Below are positions 1 to 6,320 of a stretch of 13,286 nucleotides of DNA, piece after piece. A program made the translations under genes and the position numbers. Each line of letters opens with the position of its first letter. Position 1 is the first letter of the stretch. This DNA is from Actinomycetota bacterium (lineage in GTDB: Bacteria; Actinomycetota; Acidimicrobiia; Acidimicrobiales; Ilumatobacteraceae): the NCBI GenBank assembly GCA_009705865.1, contig WLSJ01000040.1, forward strand, positions 1 to 13,286. The letters run 5' to 3'. The notes beneath the pieces were generated by a model that saw nothing but the letters and a program-made list of their open reading frames with translations, had not been told where the DNA came from and searched no databases.

Positions 1-154
1 GAAGTCTTGAGGAATCTCGATCTGTTCCATAGTTGATCCTGCGCAGTTCGAGGGCATGTTGAAGACGAGCCTCACGGGTCTGGGATACCCAGAATTCCTT
101 GTCGGAAACGGCAACTTCGTGGTGTGAAGCTGCGATTTCAATACTCTTTTTCAT
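1..154 (-). CDS. Partial small hypothetical protein, possibly antitoxin-like
   Basis: Reading the minus strand from ATG at 154 gives 51 open codons that run off the left edge, so only the N-terminus is visible. It begins MKKSIEIAASHHEVAVSDKE and continues with a segment containing FWVSQT, REARLQ and RRINYG, ending at SRL. The spacing of these elements (acidic lead-in, a tryptophan, T-x-E-A-R-L, R-x-x-N-Y-G, then S-R-L) resembles short bacterial proteins often found beside nucleotidyltransferase-type toxins. That comparison is from memory and the C-terminus is missing. There is no signal peptide or membrane segment. The gene is divergent from the DUF3566 gene, with 109 nt between the starts. 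A TAGAAT hexamer lies 9 nt before the ATG and could be its -10 element. The reading frame is fairly secure; the function is not. Confidence 0.6.
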   Translation of the reverse strand, partial: MKKSIEIAASHHEVAVSDKEFWVSQTREARLQHALELRRINYGTDRDSSRL

Positions 155-250
155 CACTTCAACATTCTATCTGTGGGGTGGGATGCCATTGTCGGGTAAG
201 AGTTTGCACTGATGATCGGGCTCTGACCTAGGTGGTACGGCCGCAGTCAA

Positions 251-256
251 TACACT
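251..256 (+). promoter_or_regulatory. Putative -10 element (TACACT) of a leaderless transcript
   Basis: TACACT fits the actinobacterial TANNNT -10 pattern and ends exactly 7 nt before the GTG start at 264. Transcription would therefore begin at or next to the start codon. No Shine-Dalgarno sequence is visible before this GTG. There is no good -35 match at 17 nt. A four-codon ATG reading frame (260-274) overlaps the GTG start in another frame. Confidence 0.35.
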
Positions 257-263
257 CGGATGA

Positions 264-686
264 GTGACCAGTAACCCAGAATCTGCCGCCACGCGCCGAC
301 GCGTCCGAAAAGTCACGCGTGTTATCCGTGATGTTGATGCCTGGAGCGTCTTCAAGGTGGCAGTGGTTTTCCATGCAGCTCTGTATCTCGTGGTCCTCAT
401 CACCGGAGTTTTGTTGTGGAATGTGGGCTCGGCAACAGGCACCATCGACAACGTGGAGCAATTCATGGGCTCCTTTGGTTGGGATTCCTTCACGTTCCAA
501 GGAGCTCAGCTATTTCGCGCCCTGGCATTTTTTGGCCTCTTTGGCATTGCCCTTGGCGCCGGAATTTGGGTATTAGCGGCTGTTGTCTTCAATTTGATCA
601 CTGAATTGGTGGGCGGAATCAGGGTTACGGTCCTCGAAGAAGAAGTGGTGGCCCGCACGGTTGAGCCTGACCATACCCAAAGGTAG
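264..686 (+). CDS. DUF3566 family transmembrane protein
   Basis: A 140-residue inner-membrane protein of the actinobacterial DUF3566 family. The N-terminus is basic (RRRVRKVTRVIRD, residues 11-23) and leads into the family-typical VDAWSVFKVA stretch. Two hydrophobic segments follow, at about residues 34-55 (ending LLWNVG) and 88-110, and the tail is short and acidic. The biochemical role is unknown. In many actinobacteria the gene sits immediately after gyrA and before tRNA-Ile. Here tRNA-Ile follows by 17 nt, but the gene to the left is a short minus-strand frame rather than gyrA. The GTG at 264 is the only plausible start that keeps the whole domain, and the overlapping ATG at 260 stops after four codons. 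Family assignment is from sequence pattern and context. Confidence 0.88.
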   Translation: MTSNPESAATRRRVRKVTRVIRDVDAWSVFKVAVVFHAALYLVVLITGVLLWNVGSATGTIDNVEQFMGSFGWDSFTFQGAQLFRALAFFGLFGIALGAGIWVLAAVVFNLITELVGGIRVTVLEEEVVARTVEPDHTQR

Positions 687-703
687 AGTGAGCAGTCCCA
701 TAC

Positions 704-780
704 GGGGCTATAGCTCAGTCGGTTAGAGCGCATCCCTGATAAGGATGAGGTCCACAGTTCGATTCTGTGTAGCCCCACCA
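704..780 (+). tRNA. tRNA-Ile (anticodon GAT)
   Basis: A complete cloverleaf can be folded by eye. The acceptor stem GGGGCTA (704-710) pairs with TAGCCCC (770-776). The D stem is GCTC/GAGC (713-716, 726-729). The anticodon stem CATCC/GGATG (731-735, 743-747) encloses the loop CTGATAA with anticodon GAT at 738-740. The T stem CACAG/CTGTG surrounds the loop TTCGATT. The discriminator is A777 and CCA (778-780) is encoded in the genome. It lies 17 nt after the DUF3566 stop, so it is probably made from a shared transcript or from a promoter inside that gene. Confidence 0.98.
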
Positions 781-797
781 GCGAAAAGGAGTAATCC

Positions 798-929
798 GTG
801 AAATTCATCCGCCAAGTACTCCTCGCTATTTCCATCGGCGGCATTGTGGCAACTGCATTGCGTACGCGCAGCAAGACCACCAATGCTCCATCGCAAGGTG
901 GGTGGCGTGAGGTCACCCCTCAACGCTAA
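798..929 (+). CDS. DLW-39-like actinobacterial microprotein
   Basis: A 43-residue reading frame starting at GTG 798, preceded by a strong Shine-Dalgarno site (AAAAGGAG, 784-791) with 6 nt spacing. The protein begins MKFIRQVLLAISIGGIVATA, a lysine/arginine start followed by one hydrophobic segment (about residues 6-20). It continues with a basic stretch RTRSK and ends in GGWREVTPQR. Size, single N-terminal helix, a Trp followed by a short acidic/threonine tail, and the position just after tRNA-Ile all match the DLW-39 family. The exact DLW motif is replaced by GGW. The function of the family is unknown; it is presumably membrane-associated. The next gene starts 5 nt after its stop. I am fairly sure this is a real gene and less sure of the family name. 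Confidence 0.72.
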   Translation: MKFIRQVLLAISIGGIVATALRTRSKTTNAPSQGGWREVTPQR

Positions 930-934
930 GCGTT

Positions 935-1867
935 ATGAACACACCCGCGAATTTTGAGATCGGGATTATTGGTTCTGGTGTTGTCGGTGCCCGCGTGGCG
1001 TCTCAGTTGCATCAACTTGGGTATCGCCCTCGCATAGCTCAACTTCGACACGCAACTGATCTGTTTGATTGTTCAGTTGTAGTGCTTGCTCACGGAGCAC
1101 CTCATTCAGCGTTGGCTGCAACATTTGTGGCGCAAGGAATCGCAGTGGTTTCGGTCAGCGACAATTTGGCAGACGTATTAGCTCTTCTTGATATTCAAGA
1201 TCGCGCCCTTGCGCGCAACGTGCCAGTCATTGTTGGTGCCGCATGTTCACCCGGAATGTCTGGCTTGCTTGTTCATCACGTCACACGTGCTTTCGAATCT
1301 ATTGATGAAGTGCATGTTGCAGTGCACGGAACTGGTGGCCCACAGTGCGCCCGCCAGCACCATGAAAGTTTGGCCGGCGTATCAATTGGTTGGCACGAAG
1401 GTGAATGGCTGCAGCGCCCAGCAGGTAGCGGACGCGAACTGTGCTGGTTCCCAGAACCCGTTGGTGCTCGTGATTGTTATCGCTATGGAAGTCCAGAACC
1501 TGTGTTGTTACAACGCATTAACCCAACTTTGCAACGCATCACTGCGCGGGTATCTGCAACGCGACGAGACCGGTTGACAGCGCGTCTGCCCATGTTGTCT
1601 CCGCCACACGCCGAAGGAAACATTGGTGGGTTGCGCGTAGAGGTTCGCGGCGTGCGCGATGGTCGACGCCACGTAGAAATTGTTGGCATCGCTGAACGGG
1701 TTGCAACTATTACTGGGTCTGTTGCAGCACATGCTGCTCGCGCCATGTGTGAAGGCACAGTTCCTGCTGGCGTGCACAATCTTGGTCAACATGAGGTTCC
1801 AAATGATTTCATTTTGGATGCAGTAGTGGATAGCGGCACCGTGCTGCATCAATTCATCGGACGGTAA
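935..1867 (+). CDS. NAD(P)-binding Rossmann-fold protein, saccharopine-dehydrogenase-like
   Basis: A 310-residue cytosolic protein. The N-terminus carries a dinucleotide-binding glycine motif, G13-S-G15-V-V-G18, after the first beta strand (IGII). A second strand, CSVVVLAHGAPH (46-57), fits the usual Rossmann order. The segment GAACSPGMSG (101-110) and a later HGTGG (131-135) with a WFPEP element (171-175) recall the overall plan of saccharopine-dehydrogenase-like and related oxidoreductases. I cannot name a substrate. It starts 5 nt after the microprotein and ends 2 nt before the GH84 gene, so co-transcription with both is likely. No clear Shine-Dalgarno site precedes the ATG. An alternative is a reductase of the DapB or Gfo/Idh class, but the C-terminal half does not show their signature motifs to me. 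Confidence 0.75.
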   Translation: MNTPANFEIGIIGSGVVGARVASQLHQLGYRPRIAQLRHATDLFDCSVVVLAHGAPHSALAATFVAQGIAVVSVSDNLADVLALLDIQDRALARNVPVIVGAACSPGMSGLLVHHVTRAFESIDEVHVAVHGTGGPQCARQHHESLAGVSIGWHEGEWLQRPAGSGRELCWFPEPVGARDCYRYGSPEPVLLQRINPTLQRITARVSATRRDRLTARLPMLSPPHAEGNIGGLRVEVRGVRDGRRHVEIVGIAERVATITGSVAAHAARAMCEGTVPAGVHNLGQHEVPNDFILDAVVDSGTVLHQFIGR

Positions 1868-1869
1868 AC

Positions 1870-3093
1870 ATGAACGCTCCCATACTCGGCATCATTGAAG
1901 GGTTCTATGGCGATCCGTATTCGCACGTTGCACGTCTTGGCATCATCGACACCATTGTGGAATGGGGCTGGAACACGTATGTGTGGGCCGCAAAATTAGA
2001 ACCACGCCACCGCGAACAATGGGATATGCCATTTACGTCTGAAGAACTTCAACAGTTTGCAGAACTGTCAGCGCGGCAAGCAACAGTCAATTTCGTCATT
2101 GGGTTAACACCGGGAAGTGGTGCGACGAACGAACAAGTGGTCGACAAACTACGACCAGCGATTGATGCGGGCGCAGCGGCAGTTGTGTTGTGCTTCGATG
2201 ATTTACCAGTTCTGAATGCAGCAGCAGATCATCAACGTATTGCACACGCTGTGCGTGATGCATTGCATGTGCCGGTGTGGATTACACCCACCCATTACGC
2301 AGGGCTTACATCGTCTCCGTACCTTGATGCATTGTGTGACGGCTTAGGCGATGACATTGAAGTCATGTGGACTGGCAACTATGTCGTGAACGACACCATC
2401 ACGGTTGATGAAGCAATCGCGCGCCGTGAGGCAACAGGTGGTCGTGCACCTCTGGTGTGGGATAACGCACCCGTGAATGATGCACTAATGCGTATGCACA
2501 TGCATCTTGGCCCACTACAAGGACGTGAACAAGGATTACAAAATGTGTGCAGCGGGTTTTTGTGGAACCCAATGGTGCAAGCACGCGCATCATTAGTGAT
2601 GTTGGAAACTGCAGCAGCGTGGTGGGATGGCAAAGATCCTGTTGCAACATGGAACATGGTTGTTGACCGAGACGAATGTAGGCACATTGCAGAAGCAACT
2701 GCATACAGAGGAGACCTGCATTGGCCAGGCGAGCAGCCGTCTCGCGAATGGTGGGAAACGGTGCGCGATATTCCGGACATGGATAAACACATTGCGCCGT
2801 GGGTGCAATCGGCGCGTTCAGGAGCACGACTCGCACTTGCAGCAATGGCAGTTCTGGACAGTGATCTTTCTGCACTGACACACGAAGAGATTGCGTTGCT
2901 AGCGCGTCCACTGATGGAATGGCAAGCGCATCGCACAGTGTCAGCTTTTACATTTGGTCGTGGTCCGCGCCAACGTCCTCTTGCCACGCAAAACACAGAC
3001 GGCCGTTTTGTCTTGCGCCCCGGAAGCATTGTTGATTCAGAATCGCTTGTTGATGATCTCGTGCGCCAGGCTCTGGCCCGCATCAACGGCTGA
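1870..3093 (+). CDS. GH84-family beta-N-acetylglucosaminidase-like protein (cytosolic)
   Basis: A 407-residue protein matching the catalytic domain of glycoside hydrolase family 84, the bacterial O-GlcNAcase/hyaluronidase-type NAGidase fold. Visible landmarks are GIIEGFYGDPY at the N-terminus (7-17), NTYVWAAKLEPRHR (35-48), and the adjacent acid pair in CFDDLP (D110, D111). In this family that Asp-Asp pair drives substrate-assisted cleavage through the N-acetyl group. Further landmarks are MWTGNYVV (166-173), VWDNAPVND (196-204) and HLGPLQGR (212-219). The barrel fills the first 260 residues or so, and the remainder is probably a helical C-terminal region. There is no signal peptide or membrane segment, so it should act inside the cell, perhaps on recycled GlcNAc-containing material. 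The start is 2 nt after the preceding stop. The family is well supported; the substrate is unknown. Confidence 0.88.
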   Translation: MNAPILGIIEGFYGDPYSHVARLGIIDTIVEWGWNTYVWAAKLEPRHREQWDMPFTSEELQQFAELSARQATVNFVIGLTPGSGATNEQVVDKLRPAIDAGAAAVVLCFDDLPVLNAAADHQRIAHAVRDALHVPVWITPTHYAGLTSSPYLDALCDGLGDDIEVMWTGNYVVNDTITVDEAIARREATGGRAPLVWDNAPVNDALMRMHMHLGPLQGREQGLQNVCSGFLWNPMVQARASLVMLETAAAWWDGKDPVATWNMVVDRDECRHIAEATAYRGDLHWPGEQPSREWWETVRDIPDMDKHIAPWVQSARSGARLALAAMAVLDSDLSALTHEEIALLARPLMEWQAHRTVSAFTFGRGPRQRPLATQNTDGRFVLRPGSIVDSESLVDDLVRQALARING

Positions 3094-3110
3094 TTCTCAC
3101 TCATTCTCGA

Positions 3111-3116
3111 TAGCGT
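3111..3116 (+). promoter_or_regulatory. Putative -10 element (TAGCGT) of the Fur-family gene
   Basis: TAGCGT sits exactly 7 nt before the ATG at 3124 in the 30-nt gap after the GH84 gene, with no Shine-Dalgarno site. It is preceded by TCGA, giving TCGATAGCGT. The same hexamer at the same distance precedes the TetR-type gene at 9561. This suggests a leaderless transcript. No recognisable -35 element is present. Confidence 0.4.
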
Positions 3117-3123
3117 CACATGT

Positions 3124-3591
3124 ATGGCTAGCCATGACCACATCTCTGATTCCGTTGCGGCAGACGATGTTGCGCATCATGTGGCAACAAAATTGGCTGA
3201 AGTAGGCCAGCGATTCACCGCCGGCCGCCGCGACATTGTGGCTGCATTGTCCGGCGCAGATCGACCGTTATCAATTCCCGAGATCTTGTCCATCACCAAG
3301 GGGCTTGCGCAGTCGTCTGTGTATCGCAATTTGGCAGTGCTGGAAAATGCTGGCGTTGTCATTCGAGTCATCACCACAGATGAATGGGCGCGATATGAAC
3401 TCAGCGAATCAATTATGGGCCACCACCATCACATGGTGTGTAGTGCATGCGGAGCAGTAGCTGATGTGCGAATACCCGACTCAATTGAACATGAACTAGA
3501 TGCAGCATTAGTGCTTGTGGCTAAGCGTGCAGGGTTTACTATGGCGCATCATCGCCTCGACGTTGTAGGAGTATGCAGCACATGCCGATAA
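3124..3591 (+). CDS. Fur-family metal-dependent transcriptional regulator
   Basis: A 155-residue repressor of the Fur/Zur/PerR family. The N-terminal winged helix includes GQRFTAGRRDIVAAL (28-42) and the recognition helix SSVYRNLAVLENAGVV (64-79). The dimerisation and metal domain has a histidine cluster GHHHHMVCSACG (99-110) and ends in CSTC. The pairs C106/C109 and C151/C154 form the typical four-cysteine structural zinc site. Histidines 100-103 and H142-H143 are candidates for the regulatory metal site. Which metal it senses cannot be read from the sequence. Length is normal for the family. The stop lies inside the start region of the next gene, so the hydrolase is probably translationally coupled to it. 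The start is set by the TAGCGT element 7 nt upstream; an ATG at 3120 stops after three codons. Confidence 0.93.
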   Translation: MASHDHISDSVAADDVAHHVATKLAEVGQRFTAGRRDIVAALSGADRPLSIPEILSITKGLAQSSVYRNLAVLENAGVVIRVITTDEWARYELSESIMGHHHHMVCSACGAVADVRIPDSIEHELDAALVLVAKRAGFTMAHHRLDVVGVCSTCR

Positions 3592-4448
3592 ATCGAACAC
3601 CATCACACGACATGCCGTTTCTATTACCTGGTCAGATCGTTTCGATTCCCGGCCAAGGTGAAATGTTTGTACGCCATTTTCAACACTCTGATGCAACTGC
3701 GCCAACCGTGTTGTTGTTACACGGGTGGACCGCATCGTGCGACCTTCAGTTTTACACTGCCTATGAGGAATTGGCACGACATTTTTCCGTCATTGGTGTC
3801 GATCATCGCGGTCACGGCAGAGGGTTACGTCCAGATGTGCCAGTGACACTTGAAGATTGTGCTGATGATGCGGCAGCCGCAGTGCGCGCTCTGGGCATCG
3901 AATCCGTTATCACCATCGGATATTCCATGGGTGGACCTATCAGTATGTTTTTCGCTCAGCGACACGCAGATTTAGTGAATGGCATGGTGCTGCAAGCAAC
4001 TGCTCTTGAATGGAGCGGCACACGTAAAGAGAAAAACAGAATGCGATTCATTGGGCCAATGTCTCACCTTGTCGGCAGGCCACGTGTTCTTCGTTGGTTT
4101 ATGAAGCGCACACTTCCGCGCGGTCATGAAACACGCAGGTACATGTCTTGGATCATTGCTGAGAATCGTCGCAATGACCCGTGGATGATTGCCGAAGCAG
4201 GCAAAGCGATTGCTCGATTTGATGCTCGTGGGTTTGCACCCACTCTGAATGTTCCCGCAAGTTACGTATTGACTTTGCGTGACACGTTGGTGTTGCCGCA
4301 TAAACAGCACGCGCTTGCTTCAGCAGTGAAAGCTCAGATAGTTGAGCTAGACGGCGATCACATGGCACCTATTGTGATGCCTCGTGAATTTGCAGCGGCT
4401 ACTCGCCAGGCTGTGAATCTGGTTGTTGCTGCAATACAGCAGCGTTGA
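3582..4448 (+). CDS. Alpha/beta hydrolase fold protein
   Basis: A cytosolic alpha/beta hydrolase of 288 residues from ATG 3582, or 291 from ATG 3573. I prefer 3582 because AGGAG at 3567-3571 is 10 nt before it but only 1 nt before 3573. Counting from 3573, the oxyanion-hole strand is VLLLHGWTAS (46-55) and VDHRGHGRG (76-84) follows. The nucleophile elbow GYSMGG gives Ser118, and the likely acid and base are Asp237 in LRDTLV and His263 in DGDHMA. The full triad is therefore present. The cap segment (about 150-205) is rich in Arg and aromatic residues. Substrate is unknown; esterases, lactonases and C-C hydrolases all share this plan. It overlaps the Fur-type gene by 10 nt and converges on the DUF1003 gene with a 50-nt overlap of coding ends. 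Confidence 0.88.
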   Translation: MPINRTPSHDMPFLLPGQIVSIPGQGEMFVRHFQHSDATAPTVLLLHGWTASCDLQFYTAYEELARHFSVIGVDHRGHGRGLRPDVPVTLEDCADDAAAAVRALGIESVITIGYSMGGPISMFFAQRHADLVNGMVLQATALEWSGTRKEKNRMRFIGPMSHLVGRPRVLRWFMKRTLPRGHETRRYMSWIIAENRRNDPWMIAEAGKAIARFDARGFAPTLNVPASYVLTLRDTLVLPHKQHALASAVKAQIVELDGDHMAPIVMPREFAAATRQAVNLVVAAIQQR

Positions 4449-4902
4449 GTTTTTCAAGCGCTTCAGTAATTGCATCAGTCTGTTCGCGCAGATCTTCCAT
4501 AGTCACAAGGTCTGCCAACACCAAACGCACACCAGCTAATTCGCGAGCCAAATACTCAGTATCTGCTTGTGTGCGCGCAGCTAAACCACGGTCGCGTTCT
4601 AACTGTTCGTTGTCGCGGTCTTCTTGTCTGTTTTGTGCAAGCAAAATCAGAGGTGCGGCATATGAAGCCTGCAGCGACAAGATAAGCGTGAGAAAGATAA
4701 ACGGGTAACCGTCGAACTGAAATGGTTTGTAGATATTGACGATGACCCAAGCAACAACAACAAATGATTGGATAACGAGGTAACGGCCGGTACCTAAGAA
4801 GCGAGCAATGGCTTCACTGAACGCACCGAATGCATCGGGGTCATAGTGAATACCAACGCGGCGACGCTGGCGTGGCGTAGTGAGATCTGTACGGCGCTTC
4901 AT
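4399..4902 (-). CDS. DUF1003 family membrane protein
   Basis: A 167-residue inner-membrane protein of the DUF1003 family. It has a basic N-terminus, then ARFLGTGRYLVIQS (33-46) leading into transmembrane helix 1 (about 41-57). Next comes FDGYPFIFLTLILSLQASYAAP, with helix 2 at about 67-90, and then the diagnostic LLAQNRQEDRD (87-97). The last 60 residues are charged and heptad-like, probably a cytosolic coiled coil. The molecular role of the family is unknown. Its ATG overlaps the stop of the upstream MgtE-like gene in an ATGA arrangement (4899-4902), so the two are translationally coupled. The 3' end overlaps the convergent hydrolase gene by 50 nt. Confidence 0.93.
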   Translation of the reverse strand: MKRRTDLTTPRQRRRVGIHYDPDAFGAFSEAIARFLGTGRYLVIQSFVVVAWVIVNIYKPFQFDGYPFIFLTLILSLQASYAAPLILLAQNRQEDRDNEQLERDRGLAARTQADTEYLARELAGVRLVLADLVTMEDLREQTDAITEALEKLNAAVLQQQPDSQPGE

Positions 4903-6125
4903 GACGTAGCCGCCTGACGTCGACGTTGTCTCCAGTCGGCAGGCAACATGCGGTCGAGCACGTCGTCAACTGTGATTGCGCCCAACAAATGTCCGGCATC
5001 GTCGCATACACCTACAGCAAGCAAGTTGTACGACGCCAAAAATTCTGCAACTTCACGGTCTGATTGATTAGCAGTAACAGTGGGTTCTTTCGAAACACAG
5101 CGACCAAGTTCAGTGCTTGGTGGTTCACGCAACAAACGCTGCAAGTGCACAACACCAAGGTATGCACCGGTGGGTGCTTTGAATGGTGGTTGGGTGACAA
5201 ACACTTGCGCAGCAATTGATACGAGCCATTCAGGATCTCGTACTTGTGCCAACGCTTCAGCCACAGTTGCATTGGAGCCCATGACAATAATTTCTGGTGT
5301 CATCAGTGCACCGGCTGTACCTGGCGCATATGACAACAACGTACGCACAACATCAGCGTCATCATCATCCATTGCTTCAAGCACGCGAGAACGTTGTTGT
5401 GCAGGCATCTCAGCCAACAAGTCAGCAAGGTCGTCGAGTTGCATTTCTTCCAACACGTCGATGAGGCGATCCATGTCAAGGTTTGCAATGAGCGCTAGCT
5501 GTTCGGACTCTGGCATTTCTTCCAACAAGTCAGCCAAGCGGTCGTCGTCCATTTCTTTTGCTAACAACTGACGTTGCGCAAATGGCAACGCACGCACAAC
5601 ACCAGCTACGTCGCTTGGGTGCATGTCGCGAAGGCGAGCTGCTTCAGCGGCCATTTCGGTTGCTGGCGCAAACAATGTGCTGACATCGGTCCAGTCGACC
5701 AATCGATATGTGGACCGGCGCCCAAGAACCCCGCGACGGGTGAGGCGGACTTTGGAGACTTCCCATCCGGATTCGCGAGCTCCGATGGTGGGGCGCAGGG
5801 CCACATCGCTGATGGCTTCGCCATTGAGGCGCTTATCGATGATGTCGCGACCCAGCATGTGCTCGCCAGGGCGAGGTTTGAAAGGGTTGAGGTCTACGTC
5901 CCAGCTGCGTAGGCGAGCGCCTTCGGTATCAAGGGACAAAATACGGTTGGCATTGACAAAAATGCGCCGGCGCTGGCTGGTGGCCACAAAACCAGTGACC
6001 CGCGGAGCATCGCCACTACGGCCAGGAACCACCACAATGTCGTCCACACGCCCGATAGCAGCCCCACCCGCGTCAAGGAGGGGTAAGCGCATGATTCGGA
6101 ATGCATAGATCAGGTCGCTTGCCAT
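4899..6125 (-). CDS. Soluble MgtE-N and CBS domain protein with PRC-barrel-like N-terminus
   Basis: A 408-residue cytosolic protein. Residues 13-75 and about 85-155 look like PRC-barrel-type beta domains (for example GAAIGRVDDIVVV). Residues 165-270 form the MgtE N-terminal superhelix, with repeated acidic helices such as LLAKEMDDDRLADLLEEMP and VLEAMDDDDADVV. After PGTAGALMTPE (268-278) there are two CBS domains, about 273-335 and 340-395. In true MgtE transporters these parts sense Mg2+ and gate a five-helix membrane channel. Here the channel is absent and the protein ends after the second CBS domain. It is therefore likely a soluble sensor or scaffold rather than a transporter. The stop overlaps the ATG of the DUF1003 gene, which may supply a membrane partner. 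An internal Met12 is an alternative start, but it has no ribosome site. Confidence 0.92.
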   Translation of the reverse strand: MASDLIYAFRIMRLPLLDAGGAAIGRVDDIVVVPGRSGDAPRVTGFVATSQRRRIFVNANRILSLDTEGARLRSWDVDLNPFKPRPGEHMLGRDIIDKRLNGEAISDVALRPTIGARESGWEVSKVRLTRRGVLGRRSTYRLVDWTDVSTLFAPATEMAAEAARLRDMHPSDVAGVVRALPFAQRQLLAKEMDDDRLADLLEEMPESEQLALIANLDMDRLIDVLEEMQLDDLADLLAEMPAQQRSRVLEAMDDDDADVVRTLLSYAPGTAGALMTPEIIVMGSNATVAEALAQVRDPEWLVSIAAQVFVTQPPFKAPTGAYLGVVHLQRLLREPPSTELGRCVSKEPTVTANQSDREVAEFLASYNLLAVGVCDDAGHLLGAITVDDVLDRMLPADWRQRRRQAATS

Positions 6126-6130
6126 AAATC

Positions 6131-6158
6131 AAGGGTACCCTTCCGCCCCCACGGAAGG
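6131..6158 (-). promoter_or_regulatory. Nested palindrome and hairpin at the start of the MgtE-like gene
   Basis: AAGGGTACCCTT (6131-6142) is a perfect 12-bp palindrome ending 5 nt before the ATG at 6125. A second perfect stem, CCTTCCG/CGGAAGG with a 6-nt loop (6139-6158), shares four bases with it, so the two folds exclude each other in RNA. Within the palindrome, TACCCT on the minus strand (6132-6137) lies 6 nt before the ATG and could instead be a leaderless -10 element. Confidence 0.35.
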
Positions 6159-6171
6159 CGGGCGATTTGTC

Positions 6172-6199
6172 TTGTCTCTTGGTCTTCTCCCGATAACCT
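6172..6199 (+). promoter_or_regulatory. Possible promoter of tRNA-Ala/purU
   Basis: TTGTCT (6172-6177) and TAACCT (6194-6199) are separated by 16 nt. They match the -35 TTGNNN and -10 TANNNT patterns. Initiation would fall near 6206, about 11 nt before the mature tRNA-Ala 5' end. This is a plausible but weak consensus match. Confidence 0.4.
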
Positions 6200-6216
6200 G
6201 ACCGAGCCGTAAATAC

Positions 6217-6292
6217 GGGGACGTAGCTCAATTGGTAGAGCGCCTGCTTTGCAAGCAGGAGGTCGTGGGTTCGATTCCCATCGTCTCCACCA
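6217..6292 (+). tRNA. tRNA-Ala (anticodon TGC)
   Basis: The acceptor stem GGGGACG (6217-6223) pairs with CGTCTCC (6282-6288), including one G-T pair. The D stem is GCTC/GAGC (6226-6229, 6238-6241). The anticodon stem CCTGC/GCAGG (6243-6247, 6255-6259) encloses TTTGCAA with anticodon TGC at 6250-6252. The T stem GTGGG/CCCAT surrounds TTCGATT. The discriminator is A6289 and CCA is encoded at 6290-6292. It lies about 5.4 kb from tRNA-Ile, whereas the two are adjacent in many actinobacterial chromosomes. Confidence 0.98.
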
Positions 6293-6320
6293 TTGGTATC
6301 GCCGTTACCCTTCACCTTCT

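Noticed and set aside
167..500. Two minus-strand frames opposite the DUF3566 gene
   Set aside because: No domain pattern, and they overlap a well-supported membrane protein.
2379..3143. 254-codon minus-strand frame opposite the GH84 gene
   Set aside because: Ser/Arg/Cys-rich composition typical of an antisense shadow; the plus strand carries clear GH84 motifs.
3419..3436. CACCAT-CAC-ATGGTG stem inside the Fur-type gene
   Set aside because: It simply encodes the conserved histidine cluster and is inside coding sequence.
3638..3648. TTCGATTCCC matching the tRNA-Ala T arm, as a possible attachment-site remnant
   Set aside because: Ten bases only, inside a coding region, with no integrase or second copy of a longer tRNA end.
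5080..6108. Plus-strand frames opposite the MgtE-like gene (5080-5571, 5623-6108)
   Set aside because: Ser/Arg-rich low-complexity translations caused by the acidic-helix codons of the real gene.
6249..6320. Upstream extension of purU beginning at ATG 6249
   Set aside because: These 24 codons lie in the tRNA-Ala anticodon and T arms and encode no part of the ACT domain; GTG 6321 is the sensible start.
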